A DNA stretch of 64,000 bases. It comes from Acinetobacter rongchengensis (lineage in GTDB: Bacteria; Pseudomonadota; Gammaproteobacteria; Pseudomonadales; Moraxellaceae). The position numbers were made by a program, and so were the translations under genes. The DNA lies in the NCBI RefSeq assembly GCF_003611475.1, contig NZ_RAXT01000005.1, forward strand, positions 62,001-126,000. The letters are read 5' to 3'. Below are positions 20,747-30,177 of this stretch, piece by piece (within the stretch, counting starts at the first letter, position 1; each line of letters opens with the position of its first letter). The notes beneath the pieces are model-generated. The model was not told where the DNA came from. It worked only from the letters and a program-made list of their open reading frames with translations, and did not search any database.

Positions 20747-21190
20747 TTAGAACTTTACAATATCGCCTTTCAAAGCAACACCTGCAATTGCAGTCCCTTT
20801 TGCACAATCATAAGTTGTCGTGCTACGTGTTTCATTCGATTTATAAAAGCTAACCAGATTAGTCACGGCATTTGCACCACGAGCTTTTGCTGTATTTTGG
20901 AGTTGAATCAGTGCTGAACGTAAAACATGATCACAAGAAGATTCAGCAGATTTAGCAAAACCATTGGTCTTTTTATTGGTTACTAAACCTTTCTCAATGA
21001 CTTTACCGCCAGATTTAGTTCCAGCTAAATAAAACTTAACTGAACCATCTAAAAAGCCATCGGCAACAGCACGATTAACCGCGTCTTGAAAGTTAAATTG
21101 GTGAATTGTATCTGCTGCATGTACAGAAGCCATACTACTTGTTGTTAAAGCTAAAGCAATGACAATTTTTTTAATCGATTGAATAGACAT
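20747..21190 (-). CDS. Small secreted protein of the aryl-polyene operon
   Basis: A 147-aa protein with a clear signal peptide (KKIVIALALTTSSMASVHAA, cleavage probably after HA-A) and a mature domain of about 120 aa. The mature part has two cysteines (SCDHVLRSA and TTYDCAKG), which could form a disulfide. SALIQLQNTAKARGANAVTNLVSFY is helical and looks like the conserved core. Similar proteins next to pigment clusters are sometimes labelled excinuclease-related in databases, which the sequence does not support: there is no nucleotide-binding motif. A periplasmic role linked to the pigment is inferred from position, 12 bp after the ketosynthase gene. Confidence 0.65.
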   Translation of the reverse strand: MSIQSIKKIVIALALTTSSMASVHAADTIHQFNFQDAVNRAVADGFLDGSVKFYLAGTKSGGKVIEKGLVTNKKTNGFAKSAESSCDHVLRSALIQLQNTAKARGANAVTNLVSFYKSNETRSTTTYDCAKGTAIAGVALKGDIVKF

Positions 21191-21202
21191 GTTATACCCT
21201 CG

Positions 21203-22429
21203 TTAGTGATCTAATTTTTTAAAAATAATTGAAGTATTAATTCCCCCAAAAGCGAAATTATTACTCATTAAAATTTTGGCATTTATTTCTCGATTTTGTC
21301 CCACAATATAATCTAAATCACCACATAATGGGTCAATATGATCTAAATTTAATGTAGGAACAAATTGTTGTCGACGCATCATTTCAATACTCAACCAAGC
21401 TTCAATCGCACCACATGCACCCAAGGTATGACCAAAATAACTTTTCAGTGAGCTGATCGGTTTATAACCCAAAACACGTGCTGTCGCCTGAGTTTCTGCA
21501 ATATCACCTTGATCGGTCGATGTTCCATGCGCATTGACATAATCAATCTGTTCAGCTGAGATTTGTGCATCTTTGAGTGCCAAAGTCATACAACGTCCCA
21601 TCATCTCAGAGTCTGGACGAGTGACATGCTGACCATCGGTATTACTGCCATAGCCGATGATTTCTGCATATATTTTTGCACCACGGTTTTTGGCATGTTC
21701 GTATTCTTCTAAAATTAAACAACTTGCGCCTTCACCAACCACCAATCCATCACGATCACGATCAAAAGGACGAGGAGATTGTTCAGGTCGATCATTCATA
21801 CCACTGGTTGCCAGCAAAACATCGAATACCGCCGCACTTGCAGCACTGAGCTCTTCTGCACCACCTGCAAACATGACAGTCTGTTTACCATACTTAATCG
21901 CTTCATAAGCCTGACCAATTGCCATTGATCCTGAAGTACATGCACTTGATGTGGGTAATGTCAGCCCTTTTAAGCCAAAGTAAACCGTCATATTTACAGC
22001 ACTGGTATGCGACATCATACGAATATATGTTGTGGCATTGATTTTGCTCATGTTATTTTCCAATAACATTGAACCAAACTCAGCGACTGCGTTTACACTT
22101 CCTGCTGAAGAACCAAAGGCAACCCCAGTTTCACCACTTTGTAAAATTGGGTCATTTAATAAATTGGCATCAATTAAGGCCTTTTCAGCACTAATCACTG
22201 ACATTAAGGCAACACGCCCCATGCCTCGTGTTACTTTACGATTAAAATGTTTTGGGATGTCAAAATGCTCAACAGCACCTGCTATTTTACAGCGTAAATC
22301 AGCAAAGACTTCCCAATCTGGCATATAACGAATACCATTCTTTGCTGCTGAAATTTGCTCGAAAATCGAGTCCGCTGTTTCACCTAATGAAGTAATACCA
22401 GCCATGCCTGTTACAACAACACGCTTCAT
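21203..22429 (-). CDS. Beta-ketoacyl-ACP synthase, FabF-like (aryl polyene, ApeR-type)
   Basis: A 408-aa condensing enzyme of the KAS I/II family. The Cys-His-His triad is complete: nucleophile in TSSACTSGS (Cys about 164), VNAHGTSTDQGD (His about 302) and LKSYFGHTLGACGA (His about 338). In characterised aryl-polyene systems two ketosynthases extend the polyene with malonyl units. The other complete one here is encoded at 23604-24803. The start codon overlaps the reductase stop by 4 bases (ATGA), indicating translational coupling. It is not the housekeeping fabF, since it sits in a 20-gene pigment operon. Confidence 0.9.
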   Translation of the reverse strand: MKRVVVTGMAGITSLGETADSIFEQISAAKNGIRYMPDWEVFADLRCKIAGAVEHFDIPKHFNRKVTRGMGRVALMSVISAEKALIDANLLNDPILQSGETGVAFGSSAGSVNAVAEFGSMLLENNMSKINATTYIRMMSHTSAVNMTVYFGLKGLTLPTSSACTSGSMAIGQAYEAIKYGKQTVMFAGGAEELSAASAAVFDVLLATSGMNDRPEQSPRPFDRDRDGLVVGEGASCLILEEYEHAKNRGAKIYAEIIGYGSNTDGQHVTRPDSEMMGRCMTLALKDAQISAEQIDYVNAHGTSTDQGDIAETQATARVLGYKPISSLKSYFGHTLGACGAIEAWLSIEMMRRQQFVPTLNLDHIDPLCGDLDYIVGQNREINAKILMSNNFAFGGINTSIIFKKLDH

Positions 22430-23151
22430 ATCAATCCCCCATTCACCGAAATCACTTGGCGGGTGATATAACTTGCATCGTCACTACATAAAAATTTAAC
22501 CACTTTTGCGACTTCATCTACTTGCCCCATGCGTTGCATCGGGATCATTTTTAAAGCATGTTCCTGAACTTCGTCACTGACCATTTCAGTTTCAATTAAA
22601 CCGGGTGCAACACAATTGACTGTAATTTTTCTTTTGGCTAATTCGAGTGCTAAGGCTTTGGTCGCACCAATTAATCCTGCTTTGGCTGCACTGTAATTCA
22701 CTTGTCCACGATTTCCCATCACACCAGATACCGAAGACATGGTCACAATACGACCACCTTGTTTGAGGCGAATCATTGGCATCACTAATGGTTTCAATAC
22801 ATTATAAAAACCATCTAGAGATGTGGAAATAACTTCATCCCAATCATTGTCAGTTAAAGCGGGAAATGCAGCATCATGCGTTAAGCCTGCATTGAGTACC
22901 ACAGCATAAAAAGCACCATGTTCTGCGATATCTTGTTCTAATAAATGTTGTACTTGTTCGCGTTGCGTCACATCAAATAAAAGAGTATGACTCTTGCGAC
23001 CCAAAGCTTTAATTTCAGCAACCACCTGTTCTGTTTCTATTTTTTTTGAACGTGCATGTACAGTAACATCAAAACCTGCTTCTGCCAGCTGTAATGCTAT
23101 CGCTTTTCCAATACCACGGCTCGACCCTGTTACTAAAACTCTTCTTGTCAC
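22426..23151 (-). CDS. 3-oxoacyl-ACP reductase, FabG-like (aryl polyene, ApeQ-type)
   Basis: A 241-aa short-chain dehydrogenase. It shows the NADPH-binding TGSSRGIG (residues 8-15), NAG at 87-89, and the catalytic set Ser about 140 (MSSVSGVMG), Tyr 153 and Lys 157 (YSAAK). It reduces the 3-keto group in each polyene elongation round. It is flanked by the two ketosynthases and a dehydratase, a complete reductive cycle minus an enoyl reductase. That absence is what leaves the conjugated double bonds. Confidence 0.92.
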   Translation of the reverse strand: MTRRVLVTGSSRGIGKAIALQLAEAGFDVTVHARSKKIETEQVVAEIKALGRKSHTLLFDVTQREQVQHLLEQDIAEHGAFYAVVLNAGLTHDAAFPALTDNDWDEVISTSLDGFYNVLKPLVMPMIRLKQGGRIVTMSSVSGVMGNRGQVNYSAAKAGLIGATKALALELAKRKITVNCVAPGLIETEMVSDEVQEHALKMIPMQRMGQVDEVAKVVKFLCSDDASYITRQVISVNGGLI

Positions 23152-23181
23152 ACTTTCATCCTAATCTTTATAAACCTGCTG

Positions 23182-23607
23182 TTATTCTTCAGGTTCATAC
23201 ACACTCAACACTGCCGAGATTGTATGGTTTTGATAATAAATTTCACAGGCAAATTGTCCCAATCCTTCGTGTAAATACTGCTTTTCTGCTCGAATCGTAA
23301 CAGTTTCACCCATGTTAAAATATGGAACAGGTAAATGCAGTTTACGTGTTCCTAAAAGAAAACCAATTTTAGGCGGTTGTCCTAACTTTCCGCCCTGAGA
23401 ACCTGCATACAAACTGACTGTTTGTGCCATCAATTCAATACTCGACCACGTCGGTAAGCCTTGTTCTTCACAAAACATCAAATCTGGGCGAATCAATAAT
23501 TCGGCTATAGCAAAGTTATCTCCTATTTCCACAACATGATCAATAAAAACCATCGGTTTTTCATGCGGAATAAAATCAACTGCGCTTAAATTTTTAGACA
23601 AATTCAT
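23182..23607 (-). CDS. Hotdog-fold 3-hydroxyacyl-ACP dehydratase (aryl polyene, ApeP-type)
   Basis: A 141-aa single-hotdog protein. FIPHEKPMVFIDHVVEIGD matches the start of ApeP-like dehydratases, with the conserved HxxPM. WSSIELMAQTVSLYAG carries the helix-borne acidic residue used in FabA/FabZ-type catalysis. It lies between ketosynthase and ketoreductase genes and overlaps the upstream ketosynthase stop by 4 bases. It probably works together with the dehydratase domain fused to the acyl-ligase further upstream, as two dehydratases are usual in these clusters. Confidence 0.85.
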   Translation of the reverse strand: MNLSKNLSAVDFIPHEKPMVFIDHVVEIGDNFAIAELLIRPDLMFCEEQGLPTWSSIELMAQTVSLYAGSQGGKLGQPPKIGFLLGTRKLHLPVPYFNMGETVTIRAEKQYLHEGLGQFACEIYYQNHTISAVLSVYEPEE

Positions 23608-24803
23608 TTTAACTGTGTTCCAAAAATTAAGCTGATATTACTGCCACCAAAAGCAAATGAATTGGACATAACATATTGAATGGATTGATCCAAATCTGGA
23701 TAATTTACATAGTTCACACCAGTCAATTCACTGTCTACAACAACCTGTTGATGCAATGGCAACCAACTTTGGTCTTTTAAGATTTGGTTACAAATCATCG
23801 CTTCAATGGCCCCTGCTGCACCTAAACAATGCCCTGTTTTATGTTTAGTACTACTTAATGGCACAGCAATATTTTGAAAGATGGTTTGAACCGCTTTTAT
23901 TTCCATCGCATCATTTTGTGGCGTCGCCGTACCATGCAAATTTAAATAGCCAATTTCCGATGCATCTAAATGCGCCATATCTAAAGCCGCTTGCATTGCT
24001 CTCATCGCGCCATCACCTTCAGGATGAGGTGCAGAAATATGCCATGCATCCATCGACTCACCTGCTGACATTAACATGACAGGTGCAACTTCTTTAGACA
24101 ATAAAAATAAGGCTGCTGCTTCACCAATGTTAATCCCATCCCGATCTTGACCACAGGGTTGGCAAACCGTATCAGATAAACTTTCTAAACTATGAAATCC
24201 ATTCAGTGTTAATTTACACAAGGTATCAACACCACCGACCAATACCACATCTGCCAACCCTGCATTAATTAAACGTTGCCCTGCTGCAAATGCTTTAGCA
24301 CTAGAAGAACATGCTGTAGAAATGGTATATGCCACTCCTTCCCAGCCTAAATACACCTGTAACGCTTTGGCTAAGCATCCCATTTCTTGTTTTTTTTGTT
24401 TGATTTGAATGCTGCTATCACCTTGAAAGTGAAGCTTTAATTCAGGTTCATTATCTGCAATACCTGATGTAGATGTTCCCATCACAATAGCAAGACGTTT
24501 ATTTTCAAACCGAGCCACATAATGCCGAATATCAGCTTCAATCTGTTGTAGAGCTGTCAAAGCAAACCGTAAATTGCGTGTTTCAAACGCTTCTAAATTT
24601 GCAGGAACCTGCTGAATCAACTCAGCAGAATAAGCCCCCACCCAAACCTCTTTTTCGGGAATAAATATACGACTCAAACTTAAAGTATTTTCAATACTCG
24701 TCAAAGCTTGTTTTAATTGCGTTGGCGTTGAACCCAAAGCTGACAATCCAACACTATATTGAATGCCAACTGCCGGATTTTTTTGATCAATAATTTCAGG
24801 CAT
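23604..24803 (-). CDS. Beta-ketoacyl-ACP synthase (aryl polyene, ApeO-type)
   Basis: A 399-aa ketosynthase with a complete active site: Cys about 165 in ISTACSSSAKAFAAG, the first His in LNLHGTATPQND and the second in STKHKTGHCLGAAGAIEA. The N-terminus is more divergent than FabF, in keeping with the ApeO-like branch of pigment ketosynthases. It is followed at 4-bp overlap by the ApeP-like dehydratase gene. Together with the other ketosynthase and the truncated ketosynthase-like protein at 37025-37648 it forms the condensing machinery. Confidence 0.9.
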   Translation of the reverse strand: MPEIIDQKNPAVGIQYSVGLSALGSTPTQLKQALTSIENTLSLSRIFIPEKEVWVGAYSAELIQQVPANLEAFETRNLRFALTALQQIEADIRHYVARFENKRLAIVMGTSTSGIADNEPELKLHFQGDSSIQIKQKKQEMGCLAKALQVYLGWEGVAYTISTACSSSAKAFAAGQRLINAGLADVVLVGGVDTLCKLTLNGFHSLESLSDTVCQPCGQDRDGINIGEAAALFLLSKEVAPVMLMSAGESMDAWHISAPHPEGDGAMRAMQAALDMAHLDASEIGYLNLHGTATPQNDAMEIKAVQTIFQNIAVPLSSTKHKTGHCLGAAGAIEAMICNQILKDQSWLPLHQQVVVDSELTGVNYVNYPDLDQSIQYVMSNSFAFGGSNISLIFGTQLK

Positions 24804-24811
24804 TTGGGCAG

Positions 24812-25372
24812 CTACTCATTATTTTCCAAAGTATTAGGCACTTCGCTAAACACCATTTGATACGGCACTTGCACATTATCCAGCTCGATATGATCTTGCG
24901 TATGTCGAATTGTGAGTACCTTGTCTTGATGGATCAGAATGTTCTGTATCGTGGTTGAATGCTCTTGTTGCTTAGGTGCTACTTGAACATCTTGAGGTGG
25001 GTGATTGATAAAATTTGGGTAGGTAGCAAATAAAATATCACGCACCAAAAAATCAAAAGGCAAAAGCTTCATTTGGTCAATACGCTGTTCCACTTTCACA
25101 TTCTGCCCATCGAAACCTAATTTAAAAAGCTGTTGTCCTGTCAGACTCAATGCTAAAAAATCCAAGTTTTTATCTTGTTGCTGTTGATATAACAAGAAAC
25201 TAAAACTGTGTGTTTTCCATTGCACTTCTACCAAATCTTGACGTTGATAATGCTGTGCAATCCACTGAGAATTTATTAAACCCTGTGCTTTAGGCCGTAT
25301 TTGCTGACATGCTGTTATAGGCAATATTAACAACATCGCTAAAGCACAATGTTTCCACTTATTCGACATCAT
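24812..25372 (-). CDS. DUF3261-type lipoprotein of aryl-polyene operon
   Basis: About 186 aa with a lipoprotein signal: hydrophobic ALAMLLILPITAC with the lipobox cysteine near residue 22. The mature part is beta-rich with no catalytic motif (QWIAQHYQRQDLVEVQWKTHSFSFLLYQQQ). DUF3261 lipoproteins are a constant member of aryl-polyene clusters and are thought to help move or place the finished lipid-like pigment in the outer membrane. Its start overlaps the flavoprotein stop by 4 bases. Confidence 0.78.
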   Translation of the reverse strand: MMSNKWKHCALAMLLILPITACQQIRPKAQGLINSQWIAQHYQRQDLVEVQWKTHSFSFLLYQQQQDKNLDFLALSLTGQQLFKLGFDGQNVKVEQRIDQMKLLPFDFLVRDILFATYPNFINHPPQDVQVAPKQQEHSTTIQNILIHQDKVLTIRHTQDHIELDNVQVPYQMVFSEVPNTLENNE

Positions 25373-26667
25373 TCAATTCCAATAGCAGCAATCTGTGACT
25401 GCTCCTCACGACAATATTCAGCCAAAGTACTTAAACGCTGTTTCGGATTTTTATGAATTGGATTGGTATGATCCCAAGCATAGCCTGCCAATAATGATGC
25501 AATCATACGGCGAATTTTGTCATTTTGATTTTTAGAGAAGACAACATCTTGAAACTCACCTTCATACCATGACTCAACATAGGCACGAAATACTTTAATT
25601 CCCGCTCTTAACGGTTTTTCATACGCTTGCATCCAGTCAACAGTTTCTCCCTGTAAAACACGTTCAAGCAAAGGTACAACCAAGCTTGAGGATTTTAGAG
25701 CAATGGTCACCCCTGAAGAAAAAACTGGATCTAAAAACTCACCTGCATTGCCCAACAATGCATAATTACGGTCAGCTAGATGTTTAACATTGGCAGAATA
25801 CCCCACCAAAGTCCTTACCGCTGTATCAAACTTTTTATTGCGCAATACCTGAGACAGAGCTGGATCATCTGCAAGAATACGCTCAAAAGTTGCCTGTAAA
25901 GTCTCTGGACTACTTTCATCAAACTGATAATGTTCAAAGAAATCCTGTTCAGCAACAATCCCAAACGATGAACGACCATCTGCAAACGGTATCAACCAAT
26001 ACCATGCCCGTGGGTCTTTTTCATGTACCGTAATTAAAATTTTCTCACGATCAAAATCAGGATCATCCAATATCCCATCTTCAATATGCGTGAAAATCGC
26101 ACGGCGTACAGGAAAGTCCGATGGACTTTCTAAGTCTAAAAATTTCGGTAAAATTCGTCCAAAACCACTGGCATCAAGTAAGAATTTACCTTGAATTTGA
26201 TACTGCTCACCTTGTTCATCTTTCACTGTAAGGATCGGACGTTGAGTTTCAACATCCACAGCTATGACTTCATGTCCAAAACGAATGTCAGCACCATACT
26301 GTTCAGCTTGTTGTGCTAAAAGTTGATCAAAATTAGCGCGACGTACTTGCCATGTTGTCCCTGGGCCATCAGTAAACTTCTCAGTAAAATCATAAAAGCT
26401 ACGCTGTTGCCCCTTTAAAAAAGCAGCACCATTTTTAAACTGGAATGCGTATTCATCCACATGATTTTTAATATTTTCTAATAAACCTGCTTCTTCTAAA
26501 AACACCATCGACTGTGGCAATAAAGATTCACCAATCGAAAAGCGTGGAAAATATTGTTTTTCAATAATGGTTACTGCATAACCTTTTTTGCGTAATAGTG
26601 CGGCTGCCGAACTACCTGATGGCCCTGCACCAATAATTAGTACATCTGTTTGCTGGATTAAACTCAT
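25369..26667 (-). CDS. FAD-dependent oxidoreductase, halogenase-like
   Basis: About 432 aa from the ATG at 26667 (GAGAG upstream); a longer frame to 26775 would run into the exporter gene and is rejected. It has an N-terminal FAD-binding GAGPSG (residues 13-18) and RFSIGESLLPQS, the family's second FAD contact. It also has the WxWxIP signature of flavin-dependent halogenases (W222-Y-W224-L-I-P227) and a lysine at about 78 in FKNGAAF, where halogenases have the catalytic lysine. Related proteins in xanthomonadin/aryl-polyene clusters are called tryptophan-halogenase-like. Halogenation or hydroxylation of the pigment aryl head is possible. Confidence 0.8.
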   Translation of the reverse strand: MSLIQQTDVLIIGAGPSGSSAAALLRKKGYAVTIIEKQYFPRFSIGESLLPQSMVFLEEAGLLENIKNHVDEYAFQFKNGAAFLKGQQRSFYDFTEKFTDGPGTTWQVRRANFDQLLAQQAEQYGADIRFGHEVIAVDVETQRPILTVKDEQGEQYQIQGKFLLDASGFGRILPKFLDLESPSDFPVRRAIFTHIEDGILDDPDFDREKILITVHEKDPRAWYWLIPFADGRSSFGIVAEQDFFEHYQFDESSPETLQATFERILADDPALSQVLRNKKFDTAVRTLVGYSANVKHLADRNYALLGNAGEFLDPVFSSGVTIALKSSSLVVPLLERVLQGETVDWMQAYEKPLRAGIKVFRAYVESWYEGEFQDVVFSKNQNDKIRRMIASLLAGYAWDHTNPIHKNPKQRLSTLAEYCREEQSQIAAIGIE

Positions 26668-26683
26668 TATTCTCTCTTTGTTT

Positions 26684-29008
26684 TCAGCTATCTTGCTGAT
26701 TTTGTAAAATAACCTGATGTTGGTCATCTGCTTTGGTAAAAATCGTGGCGTACACAAATGAAAAGATGACACCAAATAAAACAGTCAAACCAAAACAATG
26801 AATGGCATAGGTATGACTAAACGACAACAATCCAAAACCGAGTAAAGTCGACATCATACATAAAAATAGTGCCATTCCAACAACTTGCGGATGGTCATGG
26901 CTATGCCGATAAAAAATGGCATAATCCACTCCGATGCCTATAATTAAAAATGTTCCCATAATACTGAATAAGTTAATTTCTACACCTAACCATGCCTGTA
27001 CAGCAAAAGTACTCAGTAAAGCTAAACTTACAGGTAATATTAAGGCAAAGATTGAGCCAATTCCATAAATAATAGCCAAGCCAATCACCAAAACAATCAA
27101 AGCATAAAATAGTAAAGACTGCGCCTGAATACGATGTTCTTGAAAGAGTTGAGATAACTGAGCAACGGGTTGCAGTAATTTAATTTGATCAGTTTCAAGT
27201 TGTTTTATATTCTGAATATTATGAATACCTTGTAGCAAAACCAAACGCTCATTTTGACTGGGCTGCAAAAAAGCCAAAGGGTGATTTTGAAATGAACTTA
27301 AAGTCAATACAGGTTGATCTGCCAATCGCTTTTGCCATGCCAAAACATCATCTACATTCAACTGCATTGCCAAAGCATAGTTTTTTAATTCTGTTGCTGG
27401 AATTTGTTGTAATAACCGAATATTTTCTTGCTGTATTGCAAGAGACGGTACTGATTGACCAATCGCCTGAAATCCTTGCAACTGACCTTGTTGTTTAAGC
27501 TGATTTAATTTGACCAATAACACTTGTTCTTGTTTTTCGAGCTGGGCTGTATTTTCTGCCCGAATCACAAAATAATCACTCCCTTGCTGCTGACCAAAAC
27601 GCTCACGCACATAACGGTCTTCTTGTTTTAATTTCTGATCCATACTTTGTAAATTACGAACATCATCATTGGCTTTTAAGAAATATAAGCTTGTGGTTGA
27701 GGTTAAAACAATCACAACAATCACAACATAGCGCAAAAAATCACGCTGTAAAAAATAGTGACGCGCCGATCCTATGAAACGTAGCGTATGAATCGAAGGT
27801 TGAGCATTCAGCGCTTTTAAACGTGGTAATAACAAAATACTGGTGACCCATGCAGCACTGAGTCCAACGATTGAAAATACTGCAATTTGACGAAAACCTG
27901 GAAACGGCGTAAAGGTCAAAAATACATATGCCACCAAAGTCGTCATCAACCCCATAAACAGACTGGGTAAAACAGGCTTTAAAATAGCAAATCCATCTAC
28001 ATTACGATGTTGTGATTGCAATGCCATAAAATAAAAAGAAAAATCGACACATACGCCAACTAAGCTTGCACCAAAGACCAACGTCATTAAGTGAATTTCA
28101 CCAAAAACCCAATGTGTTGCTGCAAATGCAACCAATATACCGCTACTCACGGCAATAAATTCAGTCAACATTGGGCGCAAAGATCTGAAACCAAACCAGA
28201 CCAGTAACAAAACTCCCAAACTAGAACCTAAACCAATCGTTGAAATCTCTTTTTCAGCAGACTGCGTACCAAAACTTGAAAATAGTAAAGTTCCCGTCCA
28301 ATGGGTTTTAACATTCAGCTGATTTAACTGAGCATCGACAATTTGCATCCATGCAGTTGTACTTTTTTGATAATCAATATTATATGGGCTTTGGGTTAGC
28401 TCTAAGCTAAACAAGCGAGAATATCCATGTTCATCACGGATGGTGGCAAAGCCCTGTTCGAGCTCGATGGTTTGGTCTGAATTTTGATTCGACAAGCCCA
28501 TTGCAAAACGAGGGAACAGTAATAATGGATCATGATTCAACAGGTCTGCGGTAATCGGCATCCCCGGGCTCATGACTTGTAATAATGCCTGCTCGGTTAA
28601 AGCGGTATAATCTTTTTGTTTTAACAGTTGACTGTCTTCTAGACTGAGTAAACCTGCATGATGCTGATATAAGGTTTGAGCAAATTTGTCCGTGTCTAAT
28701 TGTGGTTTTAAAGGCTGCCACAATTGTGAATGGGTGACTTGCTGTTTGAGAATATCTGTTGCTTGCTGTAGCGCATGATCGTTCGGCGCATCAATCACCA
28801 AGAACACTTTATTGTTCAATTGTTGATTGACATATTCTTGGGTTTTTTCTAATTGCGCATCCTGATGTTCTTTGGGCAATAATGCAAAGACATTGGTTTG
28901 AATATGAATATCATGCTTAAACCACGAATATGCCAAGCTTAAAGCCACACACAATAAAATGCTCAGCCACAGCGCGGTAAATTTATTTGGCCAATTTGAA
29001 AAGTGCAT
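26684..29008 (-). CDS. MMPL/RND-family exporter (aryl polyene)
   Basis: A 774-aa membrane transporter with the two-half RND layout. A first helix (LWLSILLCVALSLAYSWF) is followed by a periplasmic loop of about 230 aa and five helices including GSSLGVLLLVWFGF and VFGASLVGVCVDFSFYF. The second half repeats this with a loop and helices ending in GTFLIIGIGVDYAIFYRHSHD. GxxxDY/F in both halves is the MMPL proton-relay type. Family knowledge places such exporters in lipid or pigment transport to the outer membrane, alongside a LolA-like carrier. It overlaps the LolA-like gene by 26 bases. Confidence 0.88.
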   Translation of the reverse strand: MHFSNWPNKFTALWLSILLCVALSLAYSWFKHDIHIQTNVFALLPKEHQDAQLEKTQEYVNQQLNNKVFLVIDAPNDHALQQATDILKQQVTHSQLWQPLKPQLDTDKFAQTLYQHHAGLLSLEDSQLLKQKDYTALTEQALLQVMSPGMPITADLLNHDPLLLFPRFAMGLSNQNSDQTIELEQGFATIRDEHGYSRLFSLELTQSPYNIDYQKSTTAWMQIVDAQLNQLNVKTHWTGTLLFSSFGTQSAEKEISTIGLGSSLGVLLLVWFGFRSLRPMLTEFIAVSSGILVAFAATHWVFGEIHLMTLVFGASLVGVCVDFSFYFMALQSQHRNVDGFAILKPVLPSLFMGLMTTLVAYVFLTFTPFPGFRQIAVFSIVGLSAAWVTSILLLPRLKALNAQPSIHTLRFIGSARHYFLQRDFLRYVVIVVIVLTSTTSLYFLKANDDVRNLQSMDQKLKQEDRYVRERFGQQQGSDYFVIRAENTAQLEKQEQVLLVKLNQLKQQGQLQGFQAIGQSVPSLAIQQENIRLLQQIPATELKNYALAMQLNVDDVLAWQKRLADQPVLTLSSFQNHPLAFLQPSQNERLVLLQGIHNIQNIKQLETDQIKLLQPVAQLSQLFQEHRIQAQSLLFYALIVLVIGLAIIYGIGSIFALILPVSLALLSTFAVQAWLGVEINLFSIMGTFLIIGIGVDYAIFYRHSHDHPQVVGMALFLCMMSTLLGFGLLSFSHTYAIHCFGLTVLFGVIFSFVYATIFTKADDQHQVILQNQQDS

Positions 29009-29705
29009 CTTCTGAAGCCATAAGTTGAGCAGGTTGAGTATTATGCTGACTGAATTGGATGGTCGTCGAATTATTTGCTTTTTCAGTAATCACAATACGG
29101 TCGACATAACGTTGCCCTTGAGCTTCTACACGATCAAATAATTTTTTAAATAAACTCGTTTTTGGTGTCAACGTCACATTCCATTGCGTTGGAGAATAAT
29201 GTGCTGACACAATATTAAAGTTCTTTGCCAAAGCCGCCTCATTACCTGACATCAACTGTAAAAACATGGTTGCTACAGAACCATAAGGCGATTTATCAAT
29301 TTCGATTTGACTATACGTACGCTGCGTTTTTTGTACCAACTTTTGAGGTGTCACAATTAAACTGGCTTGTACAGGTTTTTGGATTTGCCACAACACGCCA
29401 TATTGTTTAGAAAACAATACCGTACCATTCGAAATAAAGGTTTTATTTAGAGAGGCTAATTTCTTCTGTTGTTGAAAATTTGCCCTTACTGTCGGTGCCG
29501 TTGAGAGTTGCTTGAAAATCTGTCCCACTTGAGTATTTTGAGCCTGCACAGCATTTGCATAAGTTGCACAAAAAACCATACTTAAAACCAAGATCACAAG
29601 CTTGCACGAAGTTTTCACCATTTTCGATAAATACAATGATTTGAACGCCAATAAAACATGCAGATTGGGAACCTGTTGCGACATCCGCGTTATATTCTGC
29701 TTCAT
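28983..29705 (-). CDS. LolA-like periplasmic carrier protein (aryl polyene)
   Basis: About 240 aa from the ATG at 29705 (AGGA seven bases upstream). An N-terminal hydrophobic signal CKLVILVLSMVFCATYANA follows an unusually long polar lead, so an internal start at 29621 is an alternative. The mature part resembles the LolA/outer-membrane-lipoprotein-carrier fold: TAPTVRANFQQQKKLASLNK, FISNGTVLFSKQYGVLWQIQKP and LTPKTSLFKKLFDRVEAQGQ. It is encoded beside the MMPL exporter and is presumed to shuttle the lipidic pigment across the periplasm. Confidence 0.82.
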   Translation of the reverse strand: MKQNITRMSQQVPNLHVLLAFKSLYLSKMVKTSCKLVILVLSMVFCATYANAVQAQNTQVGQIFKQLSTAPTVRANFQQQKKLASLNKTFISNGTVLFSKQYGVLWQIQKPVQASLIVTPQKLVQKTQRTYSQIEIDKSPYGSVATMFLQLMSGNEAALAKNFNIVSAHYSPTQWNVTLTPKTSLFKKLFDRVEAQGQRYVDRIVITEKANNSTTIQFSQHNTQPAQLMASEDALFKLAK

Positions 29706-29738
29706 GATCATTTCCTATAAATGCTCTAAAGATTTAGA

Positions 29739-30158
29739 CTAAGCAGGCTGAAACTTTGACCAGTCATTTAAACGATCAAAGAGTACTTGTGGCGACTGAA
29801 AGCACATTTCACGTGTTTCAATATTGACAGCGACTTGCGAGGTAAATCCTTTGGTTAAGCGCTTATCTGTATTGGCATCAAAAATCTGATACTCAATTTT
29901 CAAACGATTTTCCCATTCTTTTAAAATGGCACGTACACGAATTTTCTGTTGAAATTCGATACCTTGTACATAACGGACATAGCTCTCGATCACTGGCCAT
30001 GCATAACCAGAATCTTTCATTTGCACATAGTTATAATTAAATTCATCCAATAATTTACAACGTGCGATTTCAAAATATTTAATGTAATGGCCATGCCAAA
30101 CAATATTCATGGTATCAACATCATGAAATGGAATTTCAATCATTACATCAGCATGCAT
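29739..30158 (-). CDS. Hotdog acyl-CoA thioesterase (aryl polyene)
   Basis: A 139-aa 4-hydroxybenzoyl-CoA-thioesterase-type hotdog protein. The N-terminal signature FHDVDTMNIVWHGHYIKYFE contains the catalytic Asp and the following His-Gly-x-Tyr of this family. It may release acyl chains from ACP or CoA in the pigment pathway, or edit stalled intermediates. It sits 20 bp after the ammonia-lyase gene and 33 bp before the LolA-like gene. Confidence 0.86.
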   Translation of the reverse strand: MHADVMIEIPFHDVDTMNIVWHGHYIKYFEIARCKLLDEFNYNYVQMKDSGYAWPVIESYVRYVQGIEFQQKIRVRAILKEWENRLKIEYQIFDANTDKRLTKGFTSQVAVNIETREMCFQSPQVLFDRLNDWSKFQPA

Positions 30159-30177
30159 CTCTCAGCTCCATTACAAA

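Noticed and set aside
20747..21190. Excinuclease subunit annotation often attached to such proteins
   Set aside because: The protein is small, secreted, and has no ATP-binding or zinc-finger motif of UvrA.
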